Shown here piece after piece: positions 53,494-62,234 of a stretch of DNA of 64,000 nucleotides. The stretch comes from Dolichospermum compactum NIES-806 (GTDB lineage: Bacteria; Cyanobacteriota; Cyanobacteriia; Cyanobacteriales; Nostocaceae). Position numbers and translations under genes: made by a program. Position 1 is the first letter of the stretch. Every line of letters starts with the position of its first letter. Under the pieces are notes generated by a model. It was not told the DNA's origin and made no database searches. It saw only the letters and a list, made by a program, of their open reading frames with translations. The stretch spans positions 4,976,008-5,040,007 of the forward strand of contig NZ_AP018316.1 in the NCBI RefSeq assembly GCF_002368115.1, in the 5' to 3' direction.

Positions 53494-54273
53494 CTACATA
53501 TATCTAGTCAATTGCACCCGATAGCGATCCTTTTTCGTCACCGCAATTTCTCCAACTTCCAACCGCCCTTTTCCCCGAATTGCGATTAAATCCCCTGTTT
53601 TAACGTGAGAACTGGCTTGGGTGACTTCCTTCCAATTGACACGCACATCATTCGAGTCAATCAAATCCACCATTTTACTGCGGGACATCCCAAATCCAGC
53701 CGAAGCCACCGCATCTAACCGCAAAGAAGCCTCTACAGTCGTCATTTCCTTCTTCTTCGGTTCGCGGATTTTTAACTCATTAATTTCAATGCGTCGAGTT
53801 TTCACTGGCACAGAACGCACCTGTTGTAAACTCATCTCTAAAAATTCTACCAATTCAGGGACAACAATCACCTGCGCCCCTCTTTCCCCCAATACAATCA
53901 CATCTCCGGTTTTTTCTCGCACAATCCCCGTTCCCAGCATTGCGCCTAAAAAATCCCGGTGATTTGCTGTATCAAACAAGAAATTACCAGCAATTTCTAA
54001 AGCCACAATCGCCACTTCAGACTGATCTAATGGTAAATCAGCACGAGCGATAGCTAACCTTTGTCTTTCCGCCTGTGGATATCCACCCCACGCTACCGAA
54101 TGCACCTCCGTTAAGCGGCTAAATACCCTTTGAATTTCCGCCAACTCCGGCGGAGACAAAAAATCTGTAAATACCACTTCCCAGGTCTTTATGGCTTGAT
54201 CTGCTTGATCAATTACACGGGCAACAGTATCGCGGTTTTCAACACCTTTTAAAAGTTCTTCTCTAGGTAGCAT
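53494..54273 (-). CDS. Photosystem II S4 domain protein
   Basis: The 259-residue protein resembles the YlmH-like, TIGR03069-type cyanobacterial/plant family, with VHSVAWGGYPQAERQRLAI, FLGAMLGTGIVREKTGDV and a C-terminal S4 RNA-binding domain (SAGFGMSRSKMVDLIDSNDVR). Function is not settled; the family is linked to photosystem II by occurrence. Confidence 0.88.
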   Translation of the reverse strand: MLPREELLKGVENRDTVARVIDQADQAIKTWEVVFTDFLSPPELAEIQRVFSRLTEVHSVAWGGYPQAERQRLAIARADLPLDQSEVAIVALEIAGNFLFDTANHRDFLGAMLGTGIVREKTGDVIVLGERGAQVIVVPELVEFLEMSLQQVRSVPVKTRRIEINELKIREPKKKEMTTVEASLRLDAVASAGFGMSRSKMVDLIDSNDVRVNWKEVTQASSHVKTGDLIAIRGKGRLEVGEIAVTKKDRYRVQLTRYM

Positions 54274-54348
54274 GGAATTATAGGAGTTACAGGGAGCAGG
54301 AGCAAATAGATACCCGACTTCTCAAAGAAGTTGGGTATCTGGTATGTA

Positions 54349-54849
54349 CTAATTAGTTTCCGCATAACCTTGAATATTTTCTGGTTCAAACTGGCGGAGA
54401 ATGCGAGTAGCTTGACGAGTCAGAGTTTCCGAACCCTGTACCACAATTAAATATTTACCTGCATCTAAACGATTGCGATAGGGTAAAGCATCACCACCAC
54501 CCTCAAATAAACCCACACCACCACCTACAAATACGCTACCCATTGCACCGCTACCAGCCCCCAGAATGCCGCCAACCACATGATTTCCAATTTCCCCAGC
54601 CCAGGCGAAGGTATCTAAACCGGTAATCAAACTGAAGGTAAAACCGGAAAAAAAGCCAAATGGTACTAACCAAATCGCCATTAGCTTGACTTGTTTTTTT
54701 GCTTGTTCTTTGGGATCAATTAAACCAAACTCATCAGCACTTTTATAGCCCCTACCAAGAATAGTGCCATTTATCCCTTCTCTTTCTAAGGCTAAATCAG
54801 CGGCTTCAGCCTGGATGCGATCTGATAATACAGCAACAAGATAATTCAT
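54349..54849 (-). CDS. Conserved cyanobacterial Gly-rich membrane protein
   Basis: The 166-residue protein has a soluble N-terminus, a hydrophobic segment (AIWLVPFGFFSGFTFSLI), a glycine-zipper-like stretch (GGILGAGSGAMGSVFVGG) and a C-terminal part (KYLIVVQGSETLTRQATRIL). No function can be assigned. ATG 54849 is preferred to the TTG at 54852. Confidence 0.7.
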   Translation of the reverse strand: MNYLVAVLSDRIQAEAADLALEREGINGTILGRGYKSADEFGLIDPKEQAKKQVKLMAIWLVPFGFFSGFTFSLITGLDTFAWAGEIGNHVVGGILGAGSGAMGSVFVGGGVGLFEGGGDALPYRNRLDAGKYLIVVQGSETLTRQATRILRQFEPENIQGYAETN

Positions 54850-54867
54850 CAATTTTAAAACTCAGGA

Positions 54868-55284
54868 TTAATGTGACTTCAGCAAATCCAAAGGCTCACA
54901 AAAATTATTCACACCTTGTTTAAGAATATAAATTAAAACGGGTGTAGCCAGACTTTTGGGAAAACTCGGTATTGTCCTTAGATGTACTATCATCCCTTGA
55001 ATTGACTCATTTAACAAGTTTTCTCGATATTCTTGTTCACAAATTACCGCCCGCCACTTTTTGGCTAAAGCATCCAACCAGTCGGAATTGGTTTGTTCTG
55101 GTTCTTGTCCAGCCCGAATAGCCAGTGTCATTACCGCATCTTCTAAATCTCCATCGCAATCCTCTATCAAGTCTAATGCTTCCATTGCTTGAGGATCATC
55201 TACCAAATGAGAGCGAAATTTTGCAATCTCTTGTGATGTAACTGTAGTCATGAGTTTTTGACTAAACCAGGATTTGAAAACCAT
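54868..55284 (-). CDS. Conserved cyanobacterial hypothetical protein
   Basis: The 138-residue protein is helical and acidic (IEDCDGDLEDAVMTLAIRAG) with a hydrophobic but soluble-looking C-terminal half. It may start at ATG 55251 (MTTVTSQEI), giving 127 residues. Function unknown. It ends 18 bases before the next minus-strand gene, so the two may form an operon. Confidence 0.65.
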   Translation of the reverse strand: MVFKSWFSQKLMTTVTSQEIAKFRSHLVDDPQAMEALDLIEDCDGDLEDAVMTLAIRAGQEPEQTNSDWLDALAKKWRAVICEQEYRENLLNESIQGMIVHLRTIPSFPKSLATPVLIYILKQGVNNFCEPLDLLKSH

Positions 55285-55358
55285 TTTACAGCATTGGGGA
55301 CTGGGGATTGGGGGATTGGTAATTGGTGAAGAATTTCCTCCCCTACCTCCCCTACCTC

Positions 55359-57362
55359 TTACTTGACTCCTGATTCCTGTAACTGATTCAAACCCCTAGT
55401 GGTAACGTATCTTTGTAATTCTGTTAAAGCCCGGTTGTAATCCAATATTGCTTTGACGCGATTACCTTCTGAACGGGTGAGATCATTTAATGCGTTAATT
55501 ACATCAGTTTGAGTCCCGACACCTGCTTGGAATCTTAACCGCGCTAACCGCAAAGACTCTTTAGCTTGTTCTAAAGCCACATTAGAAGTTTGCACATTTT
55601 CTAAGTTTGAAGCCTGGGTAGAGTATGCCTGTTCTACTTGAAAGCGGATTTGGTTGCGCTGTTCAGAAAATTGAGTTTCAGCGATCGCAGTATTGGTCTT
55701 AGATTGGGCTGCTCTGGCTTTTGCTGCCCCACCATCATATAAACTGAAGGTGGCTTGTACTCCCAAAGAATAACCATCACTCACGCTTGTTCCATCATCA
55801 AACTGATCTAACAAGTTATATCTACCTACCAAACTTACCTGGGGACCCAAAGCTGCTAATGCTTGTTTTCTTTGAGCCTCGCTGATATTGCGCTGTGCTA
55901 AGTTCTGTTGTAGTTCGGGACGATTTTGATAAGCTAAAACAATACTTTGCTCTAGTGGATGTTGCCATAAACCTGCCAATTTTACAGGATCACCCGCACT
56001 AATACTCGCTGATTGGGGTAAATTCAACAGCGGTGCTAGCTTACGACGGGCAATTTGTTGTTGAGAAAAGGCGCTAGTTAATTCCTGTTGGGAGTTAGCT
56101 AAATTCACCTGCGATCGCAACACATCGAAACGAGTACCCACACCCGCCCGTTCTAAAGCCACTGCATCCTTCAAACTCGCCTGAGCATTTGTAACCGCTG
56201 ACTGAGAAATTCTCACATTTTCATCAGCTTGTTGCAAATCATAATATGCCTTAGCCACATTCAGGCGAATTTCCTCAGATTGTCTCTCCACATCTAACTC
56301 TTGCACCCGTATCCTTTCTTGTGCCTCTTTAATCGCTGCATTACGTCTACCAGAGGTGTACAGATCGTATCTTATCTGTGCAGTACCGCTAAATGTAGTA
56401 GTCGAAGGAGCATCACCCACCAAAGGATTAGTCTGTCTAGCTTGATCAAACTGTAGTGTACTACTAGCACTGCGACTATTTGTCACATCACCACTCAAAT
56501 CCACGCTAGGCATTAAAGCCGCTTGAGCTTCACGTAAAACCGATTTACTCCGTTCCAGTTGCAGTACGGACACCTGTAAATCATTATTATTCCGTTTAGC
56601 CAGTTCCAGCGCCTGTGATAAACTAATTGGCTGAGTTCCTTGAACTTTCACTTCCTCTGCTTGCGTCGGATATAACAGCGGATTAGGACTAGGATTCAAT
56701 TCGTTAGGAACATTAGGAAAATCTACAGGTTGACTAGGTGCAGAATTGACATTTTCTGCGGTCGGAGGTGTACTGGTTTCTGTCGTAGTCGGAACAGTTG
56801 TTTGTGCTATCAAACTATTATTTTGAGATAAGCAGGTGTTACTAGTAAGTAGCAAAGCTGCTTGACTCTTGGGCTGTGATTGTGGACAATTACTAGACTC
56901 TAGTAACTTTGATACCTCAACATCACCATTGATCACTTCCTGATCAGAGTTACTTAAACTACCTAACTGAGAATTACTCGCAAACAGTAAATTATTATTT
57001 GAATTTGATAAATCAGAAAAACTTACAAATCTACTGTCATATTTTGGAGAACTTTTTTCTCCCTCAGTGCTGAGATAATTGTCAGCCATGATTATAGGTA
57101 GACTGCGGTTGCCAACAGGGTTGATACTACCTTGACTAAAATAATTAGCAGGTAATAATCCTGGGTTACTTTTAACGTTACTTTTGGGCTGTAGGCTATT
57201 GTCTGTGAATGAATTCCTACTATTAGTAGAAATTAACACACTAGGAGAAGACGTTAGCTGTAACTGACTTACTTTAATAACAGTAGCCCAAGCGGGCTGA
57301 GTTGTTAATACTGCTACTGTTACACCAGGTAAGAAACAATGGAATAATTGCTGTCCTTTCAC
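55359..57362 (-). CDS. hgdD: TolC-family outer membrane channel, HgdD position
   Basis: The 667-residue protein has a signal peptide (ending QPAWA), a Ser/Asn-rich linker of about 210 residues, and two OEP repeats (LSQALELAKRNNNDLQV, DVLRSQVNLANSQQELT; LRLARLRFQAGVGTQTDVI). In Anabaena PCC 7120 the TolC-like HgdD (alr2887) is encoded directly after kaiC, exactly as here; it exports heterocyst glycolipids and drugs with DevBCA-type pumps. The orthology rests on family and position. The start is GTG. Confidence 0.85.
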   Translation of the reverse strand: MKGQQLFHCFLPGVTVAVLTTQPAWATVIKVSQLQLTSSPSVLISTNSRNSFTDNSLQPKSNVKSNPGLLPANYFSQGSINPVGNRSLPIIMADNYLSTEGEKSSPKYDSRFVSFSDLSNSNNNLLFASNSQLGSLSNSDQEVINGDVEVSKLLESSNCPQSQPKSQAALLLTSNTCLSQNNSLIAQTTVPTTTETSTPPTAENVNSAPSQPVDFPNVPNELNPSPNPLLYPTQAEEVKVQGTQPISLSQALELAKRNNNDLQVSVLQLERSKSVLREAQAALMPSVDLSGDVTNSRSASSTLQFDQARQTNPLVGDAPSTTTFSGTAQIRYDLYTSGRRNAAIKEAQERIRVQELDVERQSEEIRLNVAKAYYDLQQADENVRISQSAVTNAQASLKDAVALERAGVGTRFDVLRSQVNLANSQQELTSAFSQQQIARRKLAPLLNLPQSASISAGDPVKLAGLWQHPLEQSIVLAYQNRPELQQNLAQRNISEAQRKQALAALGPQVSLVGRYNLLDQFDDGTSVSDGYSLGVQATFSLYDGGAAKARAAQSKTNTAIAETQFSEQRNQIRFQVEQAYSTQASNLENVQTSNVALEQAKESLRLARLRFQAGVGTQTDVINALNDLTRSEGNRVKAILDYNRALTELQRYVTTRGLNQLQESGVK

Positions 57363-57470
57363 CGCATCCCCTCACACAAAAAATATTAATTTAGCGGCAG
57401 AATACTTGTCTTCAACAGAAATATAGCACGATCTGGAGATTTGGGCAGGAATATCGCACTATAATTCATG

Positions 57471-59027
57471 TTAGAGATCAGAACTCGGTTTGTCTTCAAA
57501 ACGTTTGACAATCCGAGAAAGTTCTGCTTTTTCGTCTATACTAACGCGGGTAGGCGCACCACTAATAATTCGCTCATAATTACGGAATGAATCTTTAATA
57601 TCGGGACCATCTGCCGTAATATTATATTCACGAATGCCCTTATCGTGCCATGAGCCACGCATTTTAAATACGTTAATTGCCCGTGACATTTCTCCCCGAA
57701 TTTCTACATATTGTAACATCAAAATTGTGTCTGTAATCGTAGAAATGTGGGAGTCAGTAATGGAATTAGAACCCAGAAATTGGTCTGTGGTATTGGTAAA
57801 AAAACCAGTAATTTCTTCTTGTTTAGCATAACCTGTGACACCAATTACAAACTGACGAAAAGCATTATTACTAACACCTCTAGCCATTGCAGAAAGTGAA
57901 TCAATGGCAATACGAGCAGGTTTAAAATGGGAGATTTCTGATTTAATAATTTGTAAGTGATCTTCTAAACCAGTTGATTCAGGATAGGTACAAATAATTT
58001 TCAGTAATCCTTGATGTTCTAATTCTTCAAAATCTATGCCCCAAGAATGGGCATTGCGGGAAAGTTGGGCGCGAGATTCTTCATAGGCAAATAATATTGC
58101 TCGTTCACCATTAATGCAGCCATCTTGAATAAACTTACTAACTAATAAAGTTTTACCAGTACCTGTAGCTCCTGTGGCTAAAATAATCGAATCTTTAAAG
58201 AAACCACCACCACACATTTCATCAAGAACTTTTACTCCCGAAGATACACGCACATTAGAAGATCGTTGTGTTAAACGCATTGCTCCCAAGGGAAATATAT
58301 TAATTCCTTCATTGGTAATTGTGAAGGGATATTCACCTTTCATGTGGGTTGTTCCCCGTAATTTGAGAATTTCTATAGTTCGGCGGCGGCGTTCTCCTTC
58401 TAAAACGTTACGAGAAATTACTACATTATCGGAAACAAATTCTTCGACTCCAAAGGATGCTACTGGCCCATATTCTTCACCCCGTTCAGTGGTAATGATG
58501 GTAGTCACATTCAGTAGTTTTAGCCGTGCTACTAACCGAAAAATTTCCCGCCGCACGACTCCGATAGCTTCATATTGTTGAAATATGGCTGTCATGGAAT
58601 CAATGGAAACCCGTTTAGCTTTGTATTTACGAATGGCATATTGTAAACGTTCAATCAGGGCAGATAAATCAAAATTACCTACTATGTCTTGACCTTCTGG
58701 GTCAGGAGATGCGTCGAGAATAAATAATTTACCTTCATCAATCAACTGTTGTAAATTCCAATCAAAAATATGGGCATTTTTAATAATGTCACTGGGTGAT
58801 TCTTCAAAGGTAACAAATACTCCTGGTTCGTCGAAGTAGGTGATGCCATTATAAAGGAATTGCAGTGATAATAAAGTTTTGCCAGTTCCTGAAGTTCCAC
58901 TAACTAAGGTAGTTCGACCAACAGGTAAACCGCCATGACTGATATCGTCAAAGCCTTCGATCATCGTGCGAATTTTTTCGACACCAATAGGTATTTTTTT
59001 TTGTTCAGGTTGCTCTTTTTTATTCAT
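57471..59027 (-). CDS. kaiC: Circadian clock protein KaiC
   Basis: The 518-residue protein has two RecA-like halves: CI with P-loop GTSGTGKTLL and FEESPSD, and CII with GATGTGKTLL and AYEESRAQ. The autophosphorylation pair Ser-Thr lies in HISTITDT, matching S431/T432 of Synechococcus. KaiC hexamers are the core oscillator; KaiA promotes and KaiB opposes phosphorylation. It follows kaiB by 186 bases. Confidence 0.97.
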   Translation of the reverse strand: MNKKEQPEQKKIPIGVEKIRTMIEGFDDISHGGLPVGRTTLVSGTSGTGKTLLSLQFLYNGITYFDEPGVFVTFEESPSDIIKNAHIFDWNLQQLIDEGKLFILDASPDPEGQDIVGNFDLSALIERLQYAIRKYKAKRVSIDSMTAIFQQYEAIGVVRREIFRLVARLKLLNVTTIITTERGEEYGPVASFGVEEFVSDNVVISRNVLEGERRRRTIEILKLRGTTHMKGEYPFTITNEGINIFPLGAMRLTQRSSNVRVSSGVKVLDEMCGGGFFKDSIILATGATGTGKTLLVSKFIQDGCINGERAILFAYEESRAQLSRNAHSWGIDFEELEHQGLLKIICTYPESTGLEDHLQIIKSEISHFKPARIAIDSLSAMARGVSNNAFRQFVIGVTGYAKQEEITGFFTNTTDQFLGSNSITDSHISTITDTILMLQYVEIRGEMSRAINVFKMRGSWHDKGIREYNITADGPDIKDSFRNYERIISGAPTRVSIDEKAELSRIVKRFEDKPSSDL

Positions 59028-59213
59028 GGTTTATCTAATATGGATATTCAACCCAGGTTTTTAAAATCAAGAAAGTTTTTAATTATTTTTAATAACTAAA
59101 TAAATATACCAAATTGCAGGTAAATAAATTCCCAAATTTTCATCAAAAAGTGGCTAACGCCACGACTTTACTCGGAATTATTACTTGTTGCTTTCTAAAT
59201 CCTACATTTTGTA

Positions 59214-59528
59214 TTATTCTTTCCCATATTCTTCATTCAATTCTTCGTAAAGCAGATCCAACCCAATTAATACTCTTTCTCTATCTGTTAAATCACCAAT
59301 AATTTTCCGCACAGGAGGGGGCAAAATTTTGGATAGTGTTGGTGTAGCGAGTATTTTATCCTCTTCGGCTAACTGAGGGTTTTTCAGGACATCAATTACT
59401 TTTAATGCATAAACTCCTTGAAATTCTTCATCTAAAATATTTTTGAGTGTTTTCAAAGCCCGCATTGAATTAGGGGTATTTCCTGCTACATATAGCTTGA
59501 GAACATAGGTTTTTTTAGCTTCATTCAT
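59214..59528 (-). CDS. kaiB: Circadian clock protein KaiB
   Basis: The 104-residue thioredoxin-like protein has YVLKLYVAGNTPNSMRAL, KVIDVLKNPQLAEEDKILA and LPPPVRKIIGDL, all typical KaiB. It binds the CI ring of KaiC and sequesters KaiA during the night phase. Normal length. Confidence 0.97.
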   Translation of the reverse strand: MNEAKKTYVLKLYVAGNTPNSMRALKTLKNILDEEFQGVYALKVIDVLKNPQLAEEDKILATPTLSKILPPPVRKIIGDLTDRERVLIGLDLLYEELNEEYGKE

Positions 59529-59638
59529 ACAATATCAACTCCTAAAAATATAGAGGTAAAAGACAAAAAACGTAGGATTACATACACATTCAAGTATAAA
59601 TTACCATGAATGTAAATAAAAATTCTACTTTGTGGCAT

Positions 59639-59950
59639 TCAACTGATTTTAGCAACAGAACAGCGATAAACTTCACAAAGATGTGCCAAAATATCTATTA
59701 AGGTTAAACGATAATCGAGCAGTGTTTCATCACTTCTGCCTTCTATTCTTAATTGCTTGGCAAATTCATCAATGATTTCCATGTGCATTTCTATAATTTG
59801 TGGTATGGGAATACTGGTATAAAATAGAGCATTAATAAATTTATCAAGTTTTTCTTGTAATGTTTTGTCACTGATAAAATAATTTATAATAATTTGACGG
59901 TAATCTGCCTTAAGTTCTGCTAACAGTTCCTGTTTTTCGTTAGCAGTCAT
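59639..59950 (-). CDS. kaiA: Circadian clock protein KaiA (short Nostocales form)
   Basis: From ATG 59950 the 103-residue product is the C-terminal KaiC-binding domain only (LKADYRQIIINYF, IPQIIEMHMEIIDEFAKQL, GRSDETLLDYRLTLIDILAH), as in Anabaena KaiA of 102 residues; the N-terminal receiver-like domain is absent. The frame stays open for 79 more codons upstream, up to the IS edge at 60189. It is the first gene of the kaiABC set, so the IS just upstream may have replaced its promoter. Confidence 0.92.
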   Translation of the reverse strand: MTANEKQELLAELKADYRQIIINYFISDKTLQEKLDKFINALFYTSIPIPQIIEMHMEIIDEFAKQLRIEGRSDETLLDYRLTLIDILAHLCEVYRCSVAKIS

Positions 59951-60188
59951 ATCCTGAAAAATTTGGTTCTTTTTCTGTTTGCCAAAAGCCAAGATATGAT
60001 TATCTTGAATATCTAATTTTGGCAGAGGGTTTTGTGGATGAAAATGGGACAAATAGCATATCTGATAAGGTATCGGATGCCAGTAACATTGAGTTATTAT
60101 TCCCTCAAGAAAATTCCAAATTTGCCAAACTAAACTTTTGTACTTCTTTTCTCCAAATGTTCTATCGAGAATTTGTTTTATATTTGTT

Positions 60189-61436
60189 AGGACTTACGCA
60201 ACTGGCACAAGCGATGGTGCGGCTACGCTGCACCGAGCGCCTAAAGACTAAACCATTGACATAGCAATATCTGGACGTTTTAGTTGTCCTATTAAATAAT
60301 TAGAAAGCAAATTATGCTTAATTTGATAAATAGTTTGACCTGTGTTGTAAGCTAAGTTTTTTAGTCTTAGCCAAACCAACATAGCACAAGCTATATGATT
60401 TCTTTGAAGACGACCTTTGCGACACTGACATGATTCAATGCCAGTTAATTGTTTTATCTCCCTGTGAAACTCTTCTATTTTCCAACGGATTTTACACACC
60501 TGTTGTGTAACATCCATAGAACTTTGAGATATATCATTAGTTGCGATATAGTCCGTTCTATCGGTAGAGATAGTAACCCGGAATAGCTTCACTTTTTTCT
60601 CGGAGGGGAATGCTTTTATCTTGATAATTTTACCACATTCTAACTCATCTTCACTCCATGACAATGATTCAATATTTTTATATTTTTCTTTGCCAAAACT
60701 ATCATCAACCAAACGATTAATCTTTAAAGGACAATAATAAACTTTATCTAGACTATCAATATAAAGCATTAAATTGTTAACTGCATACCAAGTATCCATT
60801 AAAACTGTATCAAATGGCAGAACCTTTTGATATACAAGCCCTTGCAACATATTTTTCACATGGTCAACTTTACTTAAACCATCATTGTCAGGGTTAAAAA
60901 TACGATAATCTATTACCCAAAATTTGAGAGTTTTAGGATTAACATATATACAATTGACTATTCCAATTCCTTTGACGATGCCATGCTCATTTCCACTATA
61001 TTGCCTTCGCACTATTTCAATCTTTTCTGAAAATCTTTTGTTTAAAACTGTGTCATCAAATATAATATAAGCATTCTCGTCCCGGACAATTATATCTTTC
61101 ACATTATCCCAAAGTAACCGAGGAGTCAATTTCTCATTTTTTAAATAATAATTAATTTTATCGTGACTAATATTGTCTAAATGTTCTGCTAGATTAGTCA
61201 TTGTGTAGTTGATTTGACTGCTAAGTAAATACTGGCAGTAATTAAGTTTAGTAAATTTCATCGTTAATTAATTTCTTAATGCACCCTATCATCATTCTCT
61301 CATAAAATTAATACCCGTCATTTATTTAATCTATTACTATTAACAATTCTCAATCAGTCTGATTCAATAACATCTTCATTATTGCAGTACACATATACTA
61401 ATAATTAGCGATCGCTGTGCCAGTTGCGTAAGTCCT
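60189..61436 (-). mobile_element. Complete IS element with AGGACTTACGCA ends
   Basis: The element is 1,248 bases. Its ends, AGGACTTACGCAACTGGCAC at 60189-60208 (one more base A) and its exact inverse at 61416-61436, form a 21-base perfect repeat. GTT flanks both sides, a possible 3-base target duplication. It carries one transposase gene, oriented like kaiA. The family is not certain; IS701-like is my best guess. Confidence 0.88.
60248..61261 (-). CDS. DDE transposase (IS701-like)
   Basis: The 337-residue protein has DDE-type blocks IFDDTVLNKR, VLMDTWYAVNNLM and KIRWKIEEFHREIKQLTG with the late Glu. It resembles cyanobacterial IS701/IS4-like transposases with an MKFTKLNYCQYLL start. It appears complete and fits tightly inside the 21-base inverted repeats. 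Confidence 0.88.
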   Translation of the reverse strand: MKFTKLNYCQYLLSSQINYTMTNLAEHLDNISHDKINYYLKNEKLTPRLLWDNVKDIIVRDENAYIIFDDTVLNKRFSEKIEIVRRQYSGNEHGIVKGIGIVNCIYVNPKTLKFWVIDYRIFNPDNDGLSKVDHVKNMLQGLVYQKVLPFDTVLMDTWYAVNNLMLYIDSLDKVYYCPLKINRLVDDSFGKEKYKNIESLSWSEDELECGKIIKIKAFPSEKKVKLFRVTISTDRTDYIATNDISQSSMDVTQQVCKIRWKIEEFHREIKQLTGIESCQCRKGRLQRNHIACAMLVWLRLKNLAYNTGQTIYQIKHNLLSNYLIGQLKRPDIAMSMV

Positions 61437-62234
61437 GTTTGTTTGTAAAAGCAATATAGGTAATAACATCTACTCTTTATAGATCATGAATTTTTGAGCG
61501 TGAGATAAGTAGGTGAACCGAAAAATTTAAAGGTATATGAAGAAAAGTAAAATCGCCCAAAACTCTCTCCCTGTTCCCTGTTCCCTGTTCCCTGTTCCCT
61601 GTTCCCTTGCCCCAACGACAATTTTTAACGCCAACCTACTTATATTGGACTATAATTAATGATACTTACTTACACTAAGTAGGATGACTGGCAAATTCTT
61701 TGATGACGCATTAAACTCAGGGAGAGTTATGACTGATGGATAGTGTGTGATAGCATATCTAGCGGCAGATAGATTACATTATTTCACTTATTGATAAGAT
61801 ACTTAAACGAACTTAAAGAATTGTCGCATTTTAAATCATTATAATTCCTCAAGGTTCTAAAGCGAATCTTTGGAGCCATAATTATTGTTGTAGTTGTCAC
61901 TATAAAAAATGACGACTTTCAATACCAGTAGCAAGTTGCTGAAGATAGTGGCTTGCTGAGGAGATAAACTCACATCTTGCACCGGAAAGGTAAAAACATT
62001 GGTAATTGGCGGCGAGACAATGAATGTCTATGGCGGAGTGTGACCGAAAGTCATAGCTAAAATGGCTAGTTTGAAGAGGTCTGTCAATTGTAACCAGAAT
62101 CGCTGATAGTGTGGCGTAGCCATTCTAAATATTCTTGGAGGATATTGCTTCAGGCTTGAAGACCATCTAACCCAAGTGCTGATGGTGATGCCGAAGTTGA
62201 TCACAAGAAGAAAGACCACCGAGGACTTATTTTA
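61437..62234. other. Spacer between the IS and the histidine kinase gene
   Basis: About 800 bases without a convincing gene on either strand. It holds the repeat element at 61506-61642. The original upstream region of kaiA, and the promoter of the histidine kinase, should be in this stretch. Confidence 0.45.
61506..61642. repeat. TAAGTAGGT inverted-repeat element with CCCTGTT heptamers
   Basis: TAAGTAGGT (61506-61514) and ACCTACTTA (61634-61642) face each other. The left arm matches the arm at 45244-45277. Inside, the heptamer CCCTGTT is repeated about five times at 61569-61605. Confidence 0.5.

Noticed and set aside
60019..60264. Plus-strand gene across the IS left end
   Set aside because: It crosses the IS boundary and is antisense to the kaiA upstream frame; most likely chance.
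62028..62219. Minus-strand 63-residue gene
   Set aside because: No family resemblance, lies in a repeat-rich spacer and lacks a ribosome-binding site.
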